NCBI RefSeq assembly: GCF_009901525.1
Contig: NZ_CP019288.1
Coordinates: 310,001-374,000 of the forward strand
Direction of reading: 5' to 3'
DNA: 64,000 nucleotides
Origin: Kordia antarctica
Lineage (GTDB): Bacteria > Bacteroidota > Bacteroidia > Flavobacteriales > Flavobacteriaceae
Shown: positions 53,615 through 62,939 of the stretch, piece after piece
Layout: each line of letters starts with the position of its first letter
How positions within the stretch are numbered: the first letter of the stretch is position 1
The notes under the pieces: model-generated
Databases searched by the model: none
Seen by the model: only the letters and a program-made list of their open reading frames with translations
What the model was told of the DNA's origin: nothing
Made by a program: the position numbers and the translations under genes

Positions 53615-54442
53615 ATGAAATATATAGTTATCATAACCACACTCTTATTCACATCAGTTGCCTTTGCATGTAGTTGTGATTCGCCTAATCCTGCATTGGA
53701 GTTCTATGATTCAGAATATGTTTTTGAAAGAACTGTTATTTCAAAAATTTATGCAAAAAATTTTCAGACTTACACAGTTACATTTGACATTTCGAGACAT
53801 TATAAAAACGGAGCAACACCTGAAACATTGAGCTTTATCTTAAAATCAGAATCAAAATACACTAATGAATGGACTTCATGTGATTGGTCAGTACAAAGTG
53901 ATCAGAAGTGGTTGGTGTATGCATATTTAGGTAATGATGAGTTACTCAATTTTGATGGTATTTGTTCAAATTCTAGACGCATTGATTGTTATCCTACTAA
54001 TGATTCTAAACAAAAAATATTAGACAATGGAAATGACTTTGTGTTGGGAAATTATATATATCGTCATGAATATGGATTTACACACCCAAAGCCAATAACT
54101 GAGATAGATTCTATTATTGAATTAGGTAAAAAACAAATTTATAAAAACACTTTTGCAGTAGTAAAGATGTATGTTGATAAAAATGGAAATTTGCAAGGAG
54201 TTATAAATAGTAAAAATTATTCAGCTTTCAAAATTGACAAAATATTCAATCTTCCATATGAATATAATCCAAAGGAGAAAATAGAGTTATCTGAATTTGA
54301 AAAAGAAGCTATTGAAGTTGCTAAGAAAATCAAAAAGTGGGAAATAAAGTATCACAAGAAAACGGGTTTAGCAGTTGCGTATATTACATCTATCATTTTT
54401 CAATATGATACAATAAGCATGAAGTGGAGTTATGAATTGTGA
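53615..54442 (+). CDS. Secreted protein with NTR/TIMP-like N-terminal CSC motif
   Basis: 275 residues from ATG 53615. Sec signal MKYIVIITTLLFTSVAFA, mature start CSCDSPNPALEFYDSEYVFE. A mature N-terminal CxC followed by SxxVFxGxV-like strands is typical of bacterial netrin/TIMP-like domains. The middle contains CDWSVQSDQKWLVYAYLG and three further Cys. The C-terminal 80 residues contain VVKMYVDKNGNLQGV, resembling TonB C-terminal-like folds. Role unknown. Last gene of the accessory run. Confidence 0.75.
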   Translation: MKYIVIITTLLFTSVAFACSCDSPNPALEFYDSEYVFERTVISKIYAKNFQTYTVTFDISRHYKNGATPETLSFILKSESKYTNEWTSCDWSVQSDQKWLVYAYLGNDELLNFDGICSNSRRIDCYPTNDSKQKILDNGNDFVLGNYIYRHEYGFTHPKPITEIDSIIELGKKQIYKNTFAVVKMYVDKNGNLQGVINSKNYSAFKIDKIFNLPYEYNPKEKIELSEFEKEAIEVAKKIKKWEIKYHKKTGLAVAYITSIIFQYDTISMKWSYEL

Positions 54443-54596
54443 AAGGAATTAATTTTTCGTAAAAACTGAAAAAATAACACGCCAAGAATAAACTTTTTCC
54501 CTTATAAGTTATTTACTAGAAAGCACTTTTTCGAATGTGCAATATAAACAAATTATTAGGTGTTTTTTGAGTAATAATTGGAATTAGATTCAATAG

Positions 54597-54662
54597 TTCA
54601 TCTTTGCAGATGGAGAAATTGGAGTAGGAGCAGTATTTACAGTATATCTGCCAATAGTTTAA
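54597..54662 (+). pseudogene. 3' fragment of the histidine kinase gene
   Basis: Reads FIFADGEIGVGAVFTVYLPIV and stop; the intact kinase ends FIFADGEVGVGATFTVYLPIV. The upstream part of the kinase is absent, with unrelated A+T-rich DNA before it. It proves that the 3' end and its flank were duplicated. Confidence 0.93.
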
Positions 54663-54700
54663 AGATACTAATTTGTTTAGTTACTACTTTTCATTAATAA
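54597..54700 (+). repeat. 104-bp direct repeat, copy 2
   Basis: Gapless match to 48939-49042 with 8 differences. It bounds the accessory block on the right and extends into the last codons of the small lipoprotein gene on the minus strand. Confidence 0.95.
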
Positions 54701-55099
54701 ATCATCACTGACTTTGATAGTGCTTTTTACAATGTTTACTTTACCATTTAGGGAATAGGTTACATAAATCTCCTTTGCGTCATTAAAGAAACTATTTTCT
54801 TTTGATGATATTTGAATATAATAGTTCCCTTTAGTTAATATGTCTGTTGGCTTTAAGATAAGTCCGTTGTCTAAATTATAAATGCTATAATTTTTTAGTA
54901 AGTTATCCAAACCCAAACTAATAATATGAATTGAAACTGATTTCTTCACTTCCAAAGTGATGTAGATATTAGTTTCGGGAGTACCATTTGGCACTCCCGA
55001 AACATTCTTCTGCTTGGTTATAGTAATAATATGAACAGGTTTACAACCAAAAAAAACAACTAACAATAACATGTATATTTTGAGTGCTAATTTACTCAA
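54677..55099 (-). CDS. Small lipoprotein coupled to a T9SS protein gene
   Basis: 140 residues. Lipoprotein signal (MSKLALKIYMLLLVVFFGC). Beta-rich mature part with T-E-T-N-I-Y-I-T-L-E strands; the C-terminus (DLLMKSSN) is matched by the remnant at 49019. Its ATG overlaps the end of the T9SS gene by 8 nt, so the two are translationally coupled. Function unknown; could help export or attach the T9SS partner. Confidence 0.75.
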   Translation of the reverse strand: MSKLALKIYMLLLVVFFGCKPVHIITITKQKNVSGVPNGTPETNIYITLEVKKSVSIHIISLGLDNLLKNYSIYNLDNGLILKPTDILTKGNYYIQISSKENSFFNDAKEIYVTYSLNGKVNIVKSTIKVSDDLLMKSSN

Positions 55100-57665
55100 T
55101 GATTAATTTTTTAACAATTGTGTTGTTGTCATTACCAATTCTGATTAAATACATACCACTTGCTAAATTTTTAGTTGATAGCGTTGTGATAGTAGTATTA
55201 ATAAAACCTTGATTCACAAGTCCGCCAACGTAATTATAGATTGCATACGTAAGTTTTTTGTTTACAAATTCTGAAGAAACTTTAATATTAAATTGTCCTT
55301 CAGAAGTAGGGTTCGGGAAAACCGATACATCAATAGAATCTGTAAAGGCTACATCTTCTAAACCTAATACTGCATCACTCACATTATTACGCCACATACC
55401 TCTACCAAACGTTCCTATGTATAATAGTTGATCTGTATAGTTTATCTTTAAATCAGATACAATCACATTAGGCAAACTAAATCCAAATTGCTGCCAAGTA
55501 GTCGTAGCGTTGGTTTTCCAATAAATTCCAAGTTCAGTTCCTAAAAATAATGTTTCATTTGTAAGATCTGTTTTTACTGCAATTTTTTTCATGATAATAT
55601 TTGGCAAACCAGTACTCATATTTGTCCATGTAACTCCATTATCAGTTGATTTATACACTTTATTTCCTGCGTTATATCCTCTTACGGTAGCGTATACAAT
55701 TGTTGTATTTGGCATTGCTGAAAAACTATTAAAAACTTCTCCTGACGGAGGTGTTACAGTTGCCCAAGTTGCACCGTCATCATCACTTCGTTTGGCTGTT
55801 CCACTTTCACTAATAGCGTAAATGCGTGTAGAAGCATTATTTGCTGTTACATCTAAAAAGTTAACACCTGTTAGCCCAGAGTTTAATGCTGTAAAACTAG
55901 CTCCTTGGTCAATTGATTTCTTAACGTCGCTATGTGCTGCGTAAATAGTGGTAGGAGTCACAGGATGCACACTCATTGGAGATACAAATGCAGCACCAGC
56001 AGTTGTACCTAAAAGTGTAATAGAAGAATCATAACTTGAAGAATATCCGTCATCTGTACGGTATAAAGCTCCATTAGTTCCTCCTAAATATCTTGTATCT
56101 GGTGTATTATAATCTATTCCTGTGGATGTTCCGTCTCCTGCAACAGCAGAAACCCATTGTCTTGTTCCATCTTTTAATACTTTAGAAAAACCATCATTAT
56201 CCTGATTTGCCATCATAAAGTCATCTCCATTCATCGATTGCGAAATTGCAATATTGTAAGGTTGTGTAATTACCAATCCTGGAGATAAATCTGTCCAAAC
56301 TGGACTTCCTGAAAATGATCCTCTATGAACTCCACCATCATGTCCGTTGAGCACGGTAACTCCATCTGCCATAAATGACATATGATGATGATCTGGATGT
56401 ACATAAAAACCAACGCCTGGCGGATTGTTATAAGGGTTTAGTAACACTGAAAATGTTGTGCCACCATCTGTAGATTTGTAACCTCTAACGCCACCAACCA
56501 TAATGTTGTTCTTATTTGTTGGAGACATAGCTACACATACATTATAACCACCTTGTGGGTTGTACCCAGCAAGTGTTGTTGTACTAATTAAATCATTTGC
56601 AGTATCATCAAATGCGAATCGGTATTTTCTAAATTCGCCATTTTGACTCATTGCGTAAAAGAAGTCAGTATCATTTGGAGTTCCTACTAATTTCAAAACA
56701 TCTGAGTTGTTTCCGCCTCCAAATACAGAATGAATTGTAAAACTACTTCCAGAATCCGTTGATACATATAATCCATTCCAAATATCAGAAACCACTACTT
56801 TTGTCGCATCATTTGGATCAAAAACGATTGTTTGAAATTTTTCAGTAAAACCAGTATTAATTGTGGAGTTTGTCCAAGTGGCACCTGAATCCGTACTAAA
56901 TTTAACTTCATCATTTGTAAGTGCAAATATTTTTGTAGTGCTTCCTGGAGCAAAAGCAATGTCTCTGATGTATTCATTCTCACTCAAATTGAATGTTAAT
57001 CCAGTAACTGCCCATGTATCTCCACCATCTGTTGACTTAAACAAACCAATAGAAGATATATGACTTGCATCTTCATCTCCAGTTGCCATATATATAATGC
57101 TTGTATTGCTTGGATCTACAAGAATATCAGTCACACCCAATCCACCAAGATTATCAGATTTAGGAGCCCAAGTAGTTCCGCCATCGGTAGTTTTCCAAAT
57201 ACCACCTGCGGCAGATCCTGCATATAAAATTTGTGTATTTGTAGGATCTTCAGCAACCACATTTATTCTTCCTTTTCCAGGAAATGCAGTATATCCGTTA
57301 ATTGTAGGATTTGCTACAGGACCAACTTGTGTCCATGCACCTGCCATTTCAGCAGTTTTAGCAGTCGTTAAACTATTTAAAACTTCTGTTCTGTAATCTT
57401 TACTATCTCTACCGCTAGGAAATGTTCCGTCAGTATTTATTCTGTCTCTCCAAGCATATGCCCATCTTTCAAATTGCTTTTCCGCTTTTTCTTCCGCTTT
57501 TGTTAACGTACCAGCTTCTTTCGTTGCCGATAATTCTTGACGCACTTGGTCTACAATTGTGTAATAATTGCTACCAGGTGTATTTGGAGCGTTTTTATAA
57601 TCTACGGATTGTGCATAAGATAGCACAGAGAAGATTAAGGTTAAATAAGTAATTGTTTTTTTCAT
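55092..57665 (-). CDS. BNR/VPS10-like repeat protein with T9SS type A tail
   Basis: 857 residues. Sec signal (MKKTITYLTLIFSVLSYAQS), helical N-domain with FERWAYAWRDR, then a two-propeller region of BNR/Asp-box repeats (GGIWKTTDGGTTW, GLFKSTDGGDTW, KVYKSTDNGVTW) similar to VPS10/sortilin-like and xyloglucanase-type propellers, with VHPDHHHMSF at about 426. Type A sorting tail from about 785 (VFPNPTSEGQFNI ... KKLIIE). Probably a surface or secreted binding protein or hydrolase. A paralogue of the upstream gene (57743-60781) with which it forms an operon. Confidence 0.9.
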   Translation of the reverse strand: MKKTITYLTLIFSVLSYAQSVDYKNAPNTPGSNYYTIVDQVRQELSATKEAGTLTKAEEKAEKQFERWAYAWRDRINTDGTFPSGRDSKDYRTEVLNSLTTAKTAEMAGAWTQVGPVANPTINGYTAFPGKGRINVVAEDPTNTQILYAGSAAGGIWKTTDGGTTWAPKSDNLGGLGVTDILVDPSNTSIIYMATGDEDASHISSIGLFKSTDGGDTWAVTGLTFNLSENEYIRDIAFAPGSTTKIFALTNDEVKFSTDSGATWTNSTINTGFTEKFQTIVFDPNDATKVVVSDIWNGLYVSTDSGSSFTIHSVFGGGNNSDVLKLVGTPNDTDFFYAMSQNGEFRKYRFAFDDTANDLISTTTLAGYNPQGGYNVCVAMSPTNKNNIMVGGVRGYKSTDGGTTFSVLLNPYNNPPGVGFYVHPDHHHMSFMADGVTVLNGHDGGVHRGSFSGSPVWTDLSPGLVITQPYNIAISQSMNGDDFMMANQDNDGFSKVLKDGTRQWVSAVAGDGTSTGIDYNTPDTRYLGGTNGALYRTDDGYSSSYDSSITLLGTTAGAAFVSPMSVHPVTPTTIYAAHSDVKKSIDQGASFTALNSGLTGVNFLDVTANNASTRIYAISESGTAKRSDDDGATWATVTPPSGEVFNSFSAMPNTTIVYATVRGYNAGNKVYKSTDNGVTWTNMSTGLPNIIMKKIAVKTDLTNETLFLGTELGIYWKTNATTTWQQFGFSLPNVIVSDLKINYTDQLLYIGTFGRGMWRNNVSDAVLGLEDVAFTDSIDVSVFPNPTSEGQFNIKVSSEFVNKKLTYAIYNYVGGLVNQGFINTTITTLSTKNLASGMYLIRIGNDNNTIVKKLIIE

Positions 57666-57697
57666 GCTTTTTTATTTCTTTTTTTGTTTAATAAATC

Positions 57698-57731
57698 ATA
57701 GAAAGTCTAAATGTTACTTCAGACTTTCTAT
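57698..57731. terminator. 11-bp stem-loop between the two T9SS genes
   Basis: ATAGAAAGTCT (57698-57708) and AGACTTTCTAT (57721-57731) are exact inverses, 12 nt after the stop of the upstream (57743-60781) gene. A T-tract follows only after some 20 nt on the minus strand, so termination may be partial. Confidence 0.6.
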
Positions 57732-57742
57732 AAAGTTGTTTG

Positions 57743-60700
57743 TTATTGTATGATAAGTTTCTTGGTGACAACACTTTCATTTGTATTGAGTCTGACAAAA
57801 TATAATCCAGTAGAAAACTGAGAAGTATCAATTTTTAATGAATTATTAATGCTGACATCTTTTGCATAATGTAATAATTTTCCTGTGGAATTAAAGATTT
57901 TAATGGTTACGTTTTCATTTTGATCCCAAGTAATGTTTACTTCATTTTTAGCTGGATTAGGGAAAAGTGTAATCGTGTTTAATGCTTCAAACTGTTCCAC
58001 ATCAAGTGTACTTGTGTTAAATCTGCCTGAGCGCCAAACGCCTCTTCCATACGTAGCTGTATATAATTTGTTATCTACATAGTTAATTTCCAATTCACTA
58101 ATTTTAACATTTGGTAAGTTATTGCTAAATGGTTTCCAAACGTTTTCGGTATTGTCAATGTAAAAGATCCCATAATCCATTCCTACATATAAACCATCAT
58201 TTCCGTTGTTGTCCCAAGTAACTGCTAAGGCAGAAAAATCTGGTAAGTTAAACTTGTGTGATGTCCATGTTGTTCCGCCATCAATAGTTACATATACTTT
58301 TTCTGAACCTGTAGATGCAATAGCAACTTTGTTAGGATTTGTTGGGTGAATAGCAATAGAGTTTATAAACCCACCAGTAAAATTGTTGAGTTGTGTCCAA
58401 GTACCAGAACCAGTTGTCGTTTTAAATAATTGATTTGAATTTATAGCTGCATATATCGTATTATTATCCGATTGCGCTATTTTAAATTCATTGATATTGC
58501 TACCAAAATCTTGTGAGATTGCAGTCCAATTAGCACCATCATTAGCTGTTCTGTACAAATTACGTTTACCACTGTAATAAACATTTGGAGCGGTTGGATC
58601 TTGTTCTAATGGAGCAATAAAACTACCATTACCACCTGGTGCATCAGTAATTCCAACTTTTCCACTACTAGAAGTGACATCGGTGGTTTTACTAATATTT
58701 CCGTTTTGAGATTGACCATATAATATAGAACTATCATTTTTATCTACAAAACCTTCAGCGCCATCGCCTCCGTCCCAATTGTACCAAGTACCATCAGTAG
58801 TTCTACCGCTAGTACCATTGTCTTGAGCACCACCAGTTATAATTACAGGATTTGTTTGACTGATTCCAAATTTATAAAACTGTCTAATTCCTAAACCTGC
58901 TGACTTGTCGGTGTAAAATGTAGCACTCATTACAGCTGATGGATTGTCTGCAACAAAAAATCCACCGTCAGATCCTACATATATTTTACCATCTATTGCT
59001 TGTAATGTACAAGTATCAGCATGAGAAAATCCTTTATTGTTTGATGTAGATTGTGTTTTTATCCAATGTGAAGCAATATCAAAAGTAACGCCACCGTCTG
59101 TAGTTCTCCAAGTGTTAACACCTCCAATAATTACTACATTAGCGTCTGTATTACTTGCAGCAATAGCCATGTGAAATGGAGCTTGACCACCAGTACCGCT
59201 ACCGTCGTATTCTCCTCCAAAATAATTTTTAGTAAGTAATTGTTTATTTAAGTTTACACCAGCATCTGTAGATTTATAAAATGCACCAAAAAATGCAGAT
59301 TGCGTACTTGGAGAGCTTGATTCAACTACATAAACTATTGAAGGATTGATTTCACTTACAGCAATCATTTTTGCACCTGTTCCGAATACATTTGACGACG
59401 AACCTTCAAAACCTTCGGTTAGTATTGTACCTAAAGAGGTTACGACACTAATATCATCTAATAACACATTTCCTCCACCACTTGTTTCTCCTTCAAAAGC
59501 AATTTGGTAGGTTGCTGAAGGGTTTGGCAACGCAAGTGTTACATCTGCCCATGCTTGAACATTTGTTTGATAACTTGCTAATTCTACCCACGGATCAGTT
59601 GGTGATATTCTGTAAAATACTTTTAACCTGTCTACATCTCCAAAAAACTCTGGTTGTGCATGTGAAAATTTCAATTCTGGAGTTGTACCAGATGTGATGT
59701 CCATAGCAACAGAAATAAATTTAGTTTTATTTCCGTGCGCATACGAACTACCACCATTGTTCGAAATAAATCTACCTAAACCGGCACCAGTTTTAGGAAA
59801 AACAGGAGTAATTCCAAAACGATCCCAGTTACGTGCAGCAATTTCCCATATAATATTTTCTGGGTTGGTTGCTGCAGGAATGTACTCTAATTCCCAATTA
59901 GGAATAGCAGGACTATTTTCAACAAATGTAGCACCTCCATCATTGGAACGTAAAAATTTATCTCCAGATGCATATACTGTATTTGGATCTCCTGGTTTAA
60001 ATTCTATGTCATATCCTCTAATTAAACCACCACCAATTGCTGTCCAAGTTGTACCTCCATTTGTAGATTTATAAATACCTGAGTTTTCTACACTACAGTA
60101 CATTTTTTGTTGGTTGGATGGATCTACCATAATCTTATTTACCAAACCATTACCTACAGTTGCTAATATATTCCAAGTAGCTCCTGCATCTGTAGACTTA
60201 AAAATGACACCATTTCTTGATCCCCAAAAATAGATAGATGGATTTAAAGGATTTATTGTTAAAGATTCCACTAAAATGTTAGACAAATTATCTGTTAACG
60301 GAGTCCAAGTTGTTCCAGCGTCTAAGCTTTTCCATACACCTCCAGTTTCTGAACCAACAATAACATGGTTAGCATTTCCTTTTTCAACTGCTAAAGCTTT
60401 TAATCTTCCAAGTGCTCCAGTTGAACTTGAAGAGGTCGTAAAGGAAAGTGGCCCTAATTGTTCCCAACTTCCAATGTCAGCATTTGTAGCTTCACTGTTT
60501 TGGTTTAATTCATTGTTGTAGCGTTCCAACTCATTGTAATAATGAGATATTGGTTTTAAGACACCATTATCTTTTAGTGCTCTTTGTGCGTGGTATTCCC
60601 AACGCTTGTAATTTTTATAGCCTGTTCCTTTGCCTGTTCCTCTAATGGCAAAGTATGCTTCGGCTTCTTGTTGAATTTGTTCAACAGTATAGGTTCCTGC

Positions 60701-60781
60701 ATTTATCATTCGACTGTATTCTTGAGACCAAGAATAATTAATGCATAAAATGAATGCTAATAGTAAGTAGATTTTTTTCAT
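57743..60781 (-). CDS. BNR/VPS10-like T9SS protein with inserted jelly-roll domain
   Basis: 1012 residues, paralogue of the downstream gene. Sec signal (MKKIYLLLAFILCINYSWS), helical N-domain (KNYKRWEYHAQRALKDNG), BNR-like repeats (GGVWKSLDAGTTW, GIYKSTNGGTTW). A MAM-like or jelly-roll insert lies at about 334-448 (KTKFISVAMDITSG, YQIAFEGETSGGGNVLLDDI). More Asp-box repeats follow and a type A tail from about 935 (LFPNPAKNEVNITW ... KKLIIQ). Extracellular; ligand unknown. First gene of the minus-strand run. Confidence 0.9.
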   Translation of the reverse strand: MKKIYLLLAFILCINYSWSQEYSRMINAGTYTVEQIQQEAEAYFAIRGTGKGTGYKNYKRWEYHAQRALKDNGVLKPISHYYNELERYNNELNQNSEATNADIGSWEQLGPLSFTTSSSSTGALGRLKALAVEKGNANHVIVGSETGGVWKSLDAGTTWTPLTDNLSNILVESLTINPLNPSIYFWGSRNGVIFKSTDAGATWNILATVGNGLVNKIMVDPSNQQKMYCSVENSGIYKSTNGGTTWTAIGGGLIRGYDIEFKPGDPNTVYASGDKFLRSNDGGATFVENSPAIPNWELEYIPAATNPENIIWEIAARNWDRFGITPVFPKTGAGLGRFISNNGGSSYAHGNKTKFISVAMDITSGTTPELKFSHAQPEFFGDVDRLKVFYRISPTDPWVELASYQTNVQAWADVTLALPNPSATYQIAFEGETSGGGNVLLDDISVVTSLGTILTEGFEGSSSNVFGTGAKMIAVSEINPSIVYVVESSSPSTQSAFFGAFYKSTDAGVNLNKQLLTKNYFGGEYDGSGTGGQAPFHMAIAASNTDANVVIIGGVNTWRTTDGGVTFDIASHWIKTQSTSNNKGFSHADTCTLQAIDGKIYVGSDGGFFVADNPSAVMSATFYTDKSAGLGIRQFYKFGISQTNPVIITGGAQDNGTSGRTTDGTWYNWDGGDGAEGFVDKNDSSILYGQSQNGNISKTTDVTSSSGKVGITDAPGGNGSFIAPLEQDPTAPNVYYSGKRNLYRTANDGANWTAISQDFGSNINEFKIAQSDNNTIYAAINSNQLFKTTTGSGTWTQLNNFTGGFINSIAIHPTNPNKVAIASTGSEKVYVTIDGGTTWTSHKFNLPDFSALAVTWDNNGNDGLYVGMDYGIFYIDNTENVWKPFSNNLPNVKISELEINYVDNKLYTATYGRGVWRSGRFNTSTLDVEQFEALNTITLFPNPAKNEVNITWDQNENVTIKIFNSTGKLLHYAKDVSINNSLKIDTSQFSTGLYFVRLNTNESVVTKKLIIQ

Positions 60782-60958
60782 TCCTTTTCAAAGATTTTGG
60801 TTAAAATTTAATTGTTCTTACAAATATCAATATAATGTAGACTAAATTGTTAGTGTAGTACTACTCACTATATACTCAAACCGCAATTTTAAAGGCTTTT
60901 GAAGAGAAAATTCAGGAAAAAATATAATGATTGCTTTTAGTATATAGTTAGTTCTCAA

Positions 60959-62488
60959 TTATTGAAGATACGCTAATAAGTCCGTATTCTTCTCTTTTAA
61001 TTTGAGTTTTTTCCCTATTCTAAATCTTTTGTTCTCTATGGATCTTAACGATCTATTTACGAATATTGCAATTTCCTTGTTTTTGAATCCCATGTGAAGA
61101 TAGTAACAAATGATAACTTCAGAATCGTCTAATTCTGGATGGTCATTATTTATTTTTTTGAAGAATTCAATATTTAATTCATTAATTAATTCTAAATGGC
61201 TTTTACTTTTGTAGAAGAAATTAGAAGATGTAAGCTGTAAGTCTTTATATAATTCCTTTATTTTTTCTCTTTGCTCAGAAACATTATTTAGTACAGATAT
61301 CGTTTTTATTTGCTTTTTTACCACATCTATATAATCCTTCATTCCTTCTACTTTTACCTTTAGTTTATCATGATTGGTTTTTAAGTAGTCGTATTCATCT
61401 GTATTTTTTTCTAACTCTTCAGTTAGTTTCCTTGATTTCTTAATTCTTTTAATGAAAAAACCTCCCACTATAAGCAATGCTATTAGTAAAATAATCATCC
61501 AAGTTTTAATTACTTTTTTTCCTTTTAGTTCACCTTGTAATGCTAATTCAGAATCTAGCAATACTTCATTCACTTTAACAGTAGCTTCAAGATTTTTAGC
61601 AACTTGTTTTTCTTCAAAAATTCGCAATGAATCTATATAATTATTTTTTGTATTTTCATTATTAATTAAACTATAATAATCAATGTAAAGATTGTAGTAC
61701 TTCCGCTCATCTACTTCATCCATAGCACTTTTCATTGTATCCAATTTGGATAAATAACGTTGTGTAGCTTCTATATCTCCATTTCTTACATAATAGCTAC
61801 CTACTCTTGAATATAAAGTAACCTGATGTGATTTATATAAATACGGATACAAATTTGGAGTACCTTCTAAAGCCTGAAATTCGTTGAAATACTTTTCAGC
61901 GTTCGTAAGATCATCTAAGTAAAGGTAATTGGTAGTGAGCATAAATAAAGCATACATATAATAGTACACATCATCTTTAATATTTTTATAATTGCTTAAA
62001 TTGTCAAGTAATATGTTATTACTCTTTGTATAATTCCTGTTATCACTTGCTTTGTGGGCATACATTTGAGAAACATCGGCTAAACCTGCCAAATTATTAT
62101 CAAGTTCAAAGTATTTTTGAGCATCTTCTAGGTAAGCATTCGCTTTAAGGGAATCTCTTTTAATTATAGAAGTGTTGTAATATAACTTAAGAGATGCAAT
62201 TCCTGCGGCTTCATAATTCTTTTCTAATTTTGCATACTTAAGCGTTAGAAGATGATTTTGATACTGTAAAATTCGTTCTTCATCTCTATCACTAATCAAT
62301 GCTCTTAATTGATAATAACAGGAAAGATGCCCTTTAATTTTTTTATCTATAGGCTTAGGAATGGAGTCTAAGTATAACGTAGCCGTTTTGGGTGAGTTTT
62401 CTAAATGCTTGTCAGCAGAATCAATATATCTTAAAAATTTCCCTGTATGATTATCTTGAGCCAAAGCAGCGGTACTGCAAAGCAACAA
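60959..62488 (-). CDS. TPR membrane protein with LuxR/GerE-type helix-turn-helix
   Basis: 509 residues from a TTG at 62488. The signal-like N-terminus is FLLLCSTAALAQ; the frame is open further upstream to about 62533 with Lys residues (KSFIKTILFLLL) but no ATG, so a non-ATG start is likely and the exact one is unknown. TPR-like helical repeats (about 30-310), membrane helix about 330-346 (WMIILLIALLIVGGFF), coiled coil, and a C-terminal GerE/LuxR-like helix-turn-helix (YYLHMGFKNKEIAIFVNRSLRSIENKRFRIGKKL). Divergent from the stress genes and upstream of the T9SS operon, which it may control. Confidence 0.85.
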   Translation of the reverse strand: MLLCSTAALAQDNHTGKFLRYIDSADKHLENSPKTATLYLDSIPKPIDKKIKGHLSCYYQLRALISDRDEERILQYQNHLLTLKYAKLEKNYEAAGIASLKLYYNTSIIKRDSLKANAYLEDAQKYFELDNNLAGLADVSQMYAHKASDNRNYTKSNNILLDNLSNYKNIKDDVYYYMYALFMLTTNYLYLDDLTNAEKYFNEFQALEGTPNLYPYLYKSHQVTLYSRVGSYYVRNGDIEATQRYLSKLDTMKSAMDEVDERKYYNLYIDYYSLINNENTKNNYIDSLRIFEEKQVAKNLEATVKVNEVLLDSELALQGELKGKKVIKTWMIILLIALLIVGGFFIKRIKKSRKLTEELEKNTDEYDYLKTNHDKLKVKVEGMKDYIDVVKKQIKTISVLNNVSEQREKIKELYKDLQLTSSNFFYKSKSHLELINELNIEFFKKINNDHPELDDSEVIICYYLHMGFKNKEIAIFVNRSLRSIENKRFRIGKKLKLKEKNTDLLAYLQ

Positions 62489-62626
62489 GAATAGTATTGT
62501 TTTAATAAATGATTTTAAATATAAAAGAATAATCAGCTAATTAATATAAGTTAAACAATAAAGGTAGAACAACAAAGATAAACAAGGTTGAGTGAAAAAC
62601 ATATTTTTTAACAAAGCTTTTTAATA

Positions 62627-62634
62627 CAAATTTA
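62627..62634 (-). promoter_or_regulatory. Candidate -7 box of the TPR/LuxR-like gene
   Basis: CAAATTTA is TAAATTTG on the minus strand, an exact TAnnTTTG. The -33 position reads ATG rather than TTG. Remainder of the 424-nt gap 62489-62912 is described under the next features. Confidence 0.35.
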
Positions 62635-62759
62635 GTTTTGATTTTGGTAGAATCATTATAAGGATTAGCTTCTCTAATTAGTAAAAACTCTTTGATGTAT
62701 GCCTTTTTCTGACTTCAAATTTCCAAAAGTAGAAATCCTATAACGATATATGAAAATCG

Positions 62760-62799
62760 TGTAACATGGAAAGTAGGTCTTCATATTACTTTTGTACAG
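62760..62799 (+). promoter_or_regulatory. TGTAACA-N24-TTTTGTACAG element, copy 1
   Basis: Starts TGTAACA and ends TTTTGTACAG 40 nt later; contains TACTTTTG (62787-62794), an exact -7 box. Confidence 0.5.
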
Positions 62800-62880
62800 T
62801 AATCATTTAATAATGAAAACAGAGAATTTACACAAGTATAGAACACTAACTGTAAATTCTGTAACAAACACCACAAATGA

Positions 62881-62920
62881 TGTAACAGCAAAGGTTCAAA
62901 TAGGTTGCATCTTTGTACAG
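62881..62920 (+). promoter_or_regulatory. TGTAACA-N24-TTTGTACAG element, copy 2
   Basis: Same two words at the same spacing as copy 1, with an unrelated core; a third TGTAACA lies at 62860. The TTTGTACAG ends 20 nt before the ATG at 62940. The equal spacing suggests promoter or operator boxes for the stress genes. Confidence 0.5.
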
Positions 62921-62939
62921 AAGAAAAAATGATAAATTA

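Noticed and set aside
48939-54700. Transposon insertion with a target-site duplication
   Set aside because: The repeat is 104 bp, has diverged about 8%, and homology continues at protein level into the lipoprotein gene; no transposase or integrase is inside the block.
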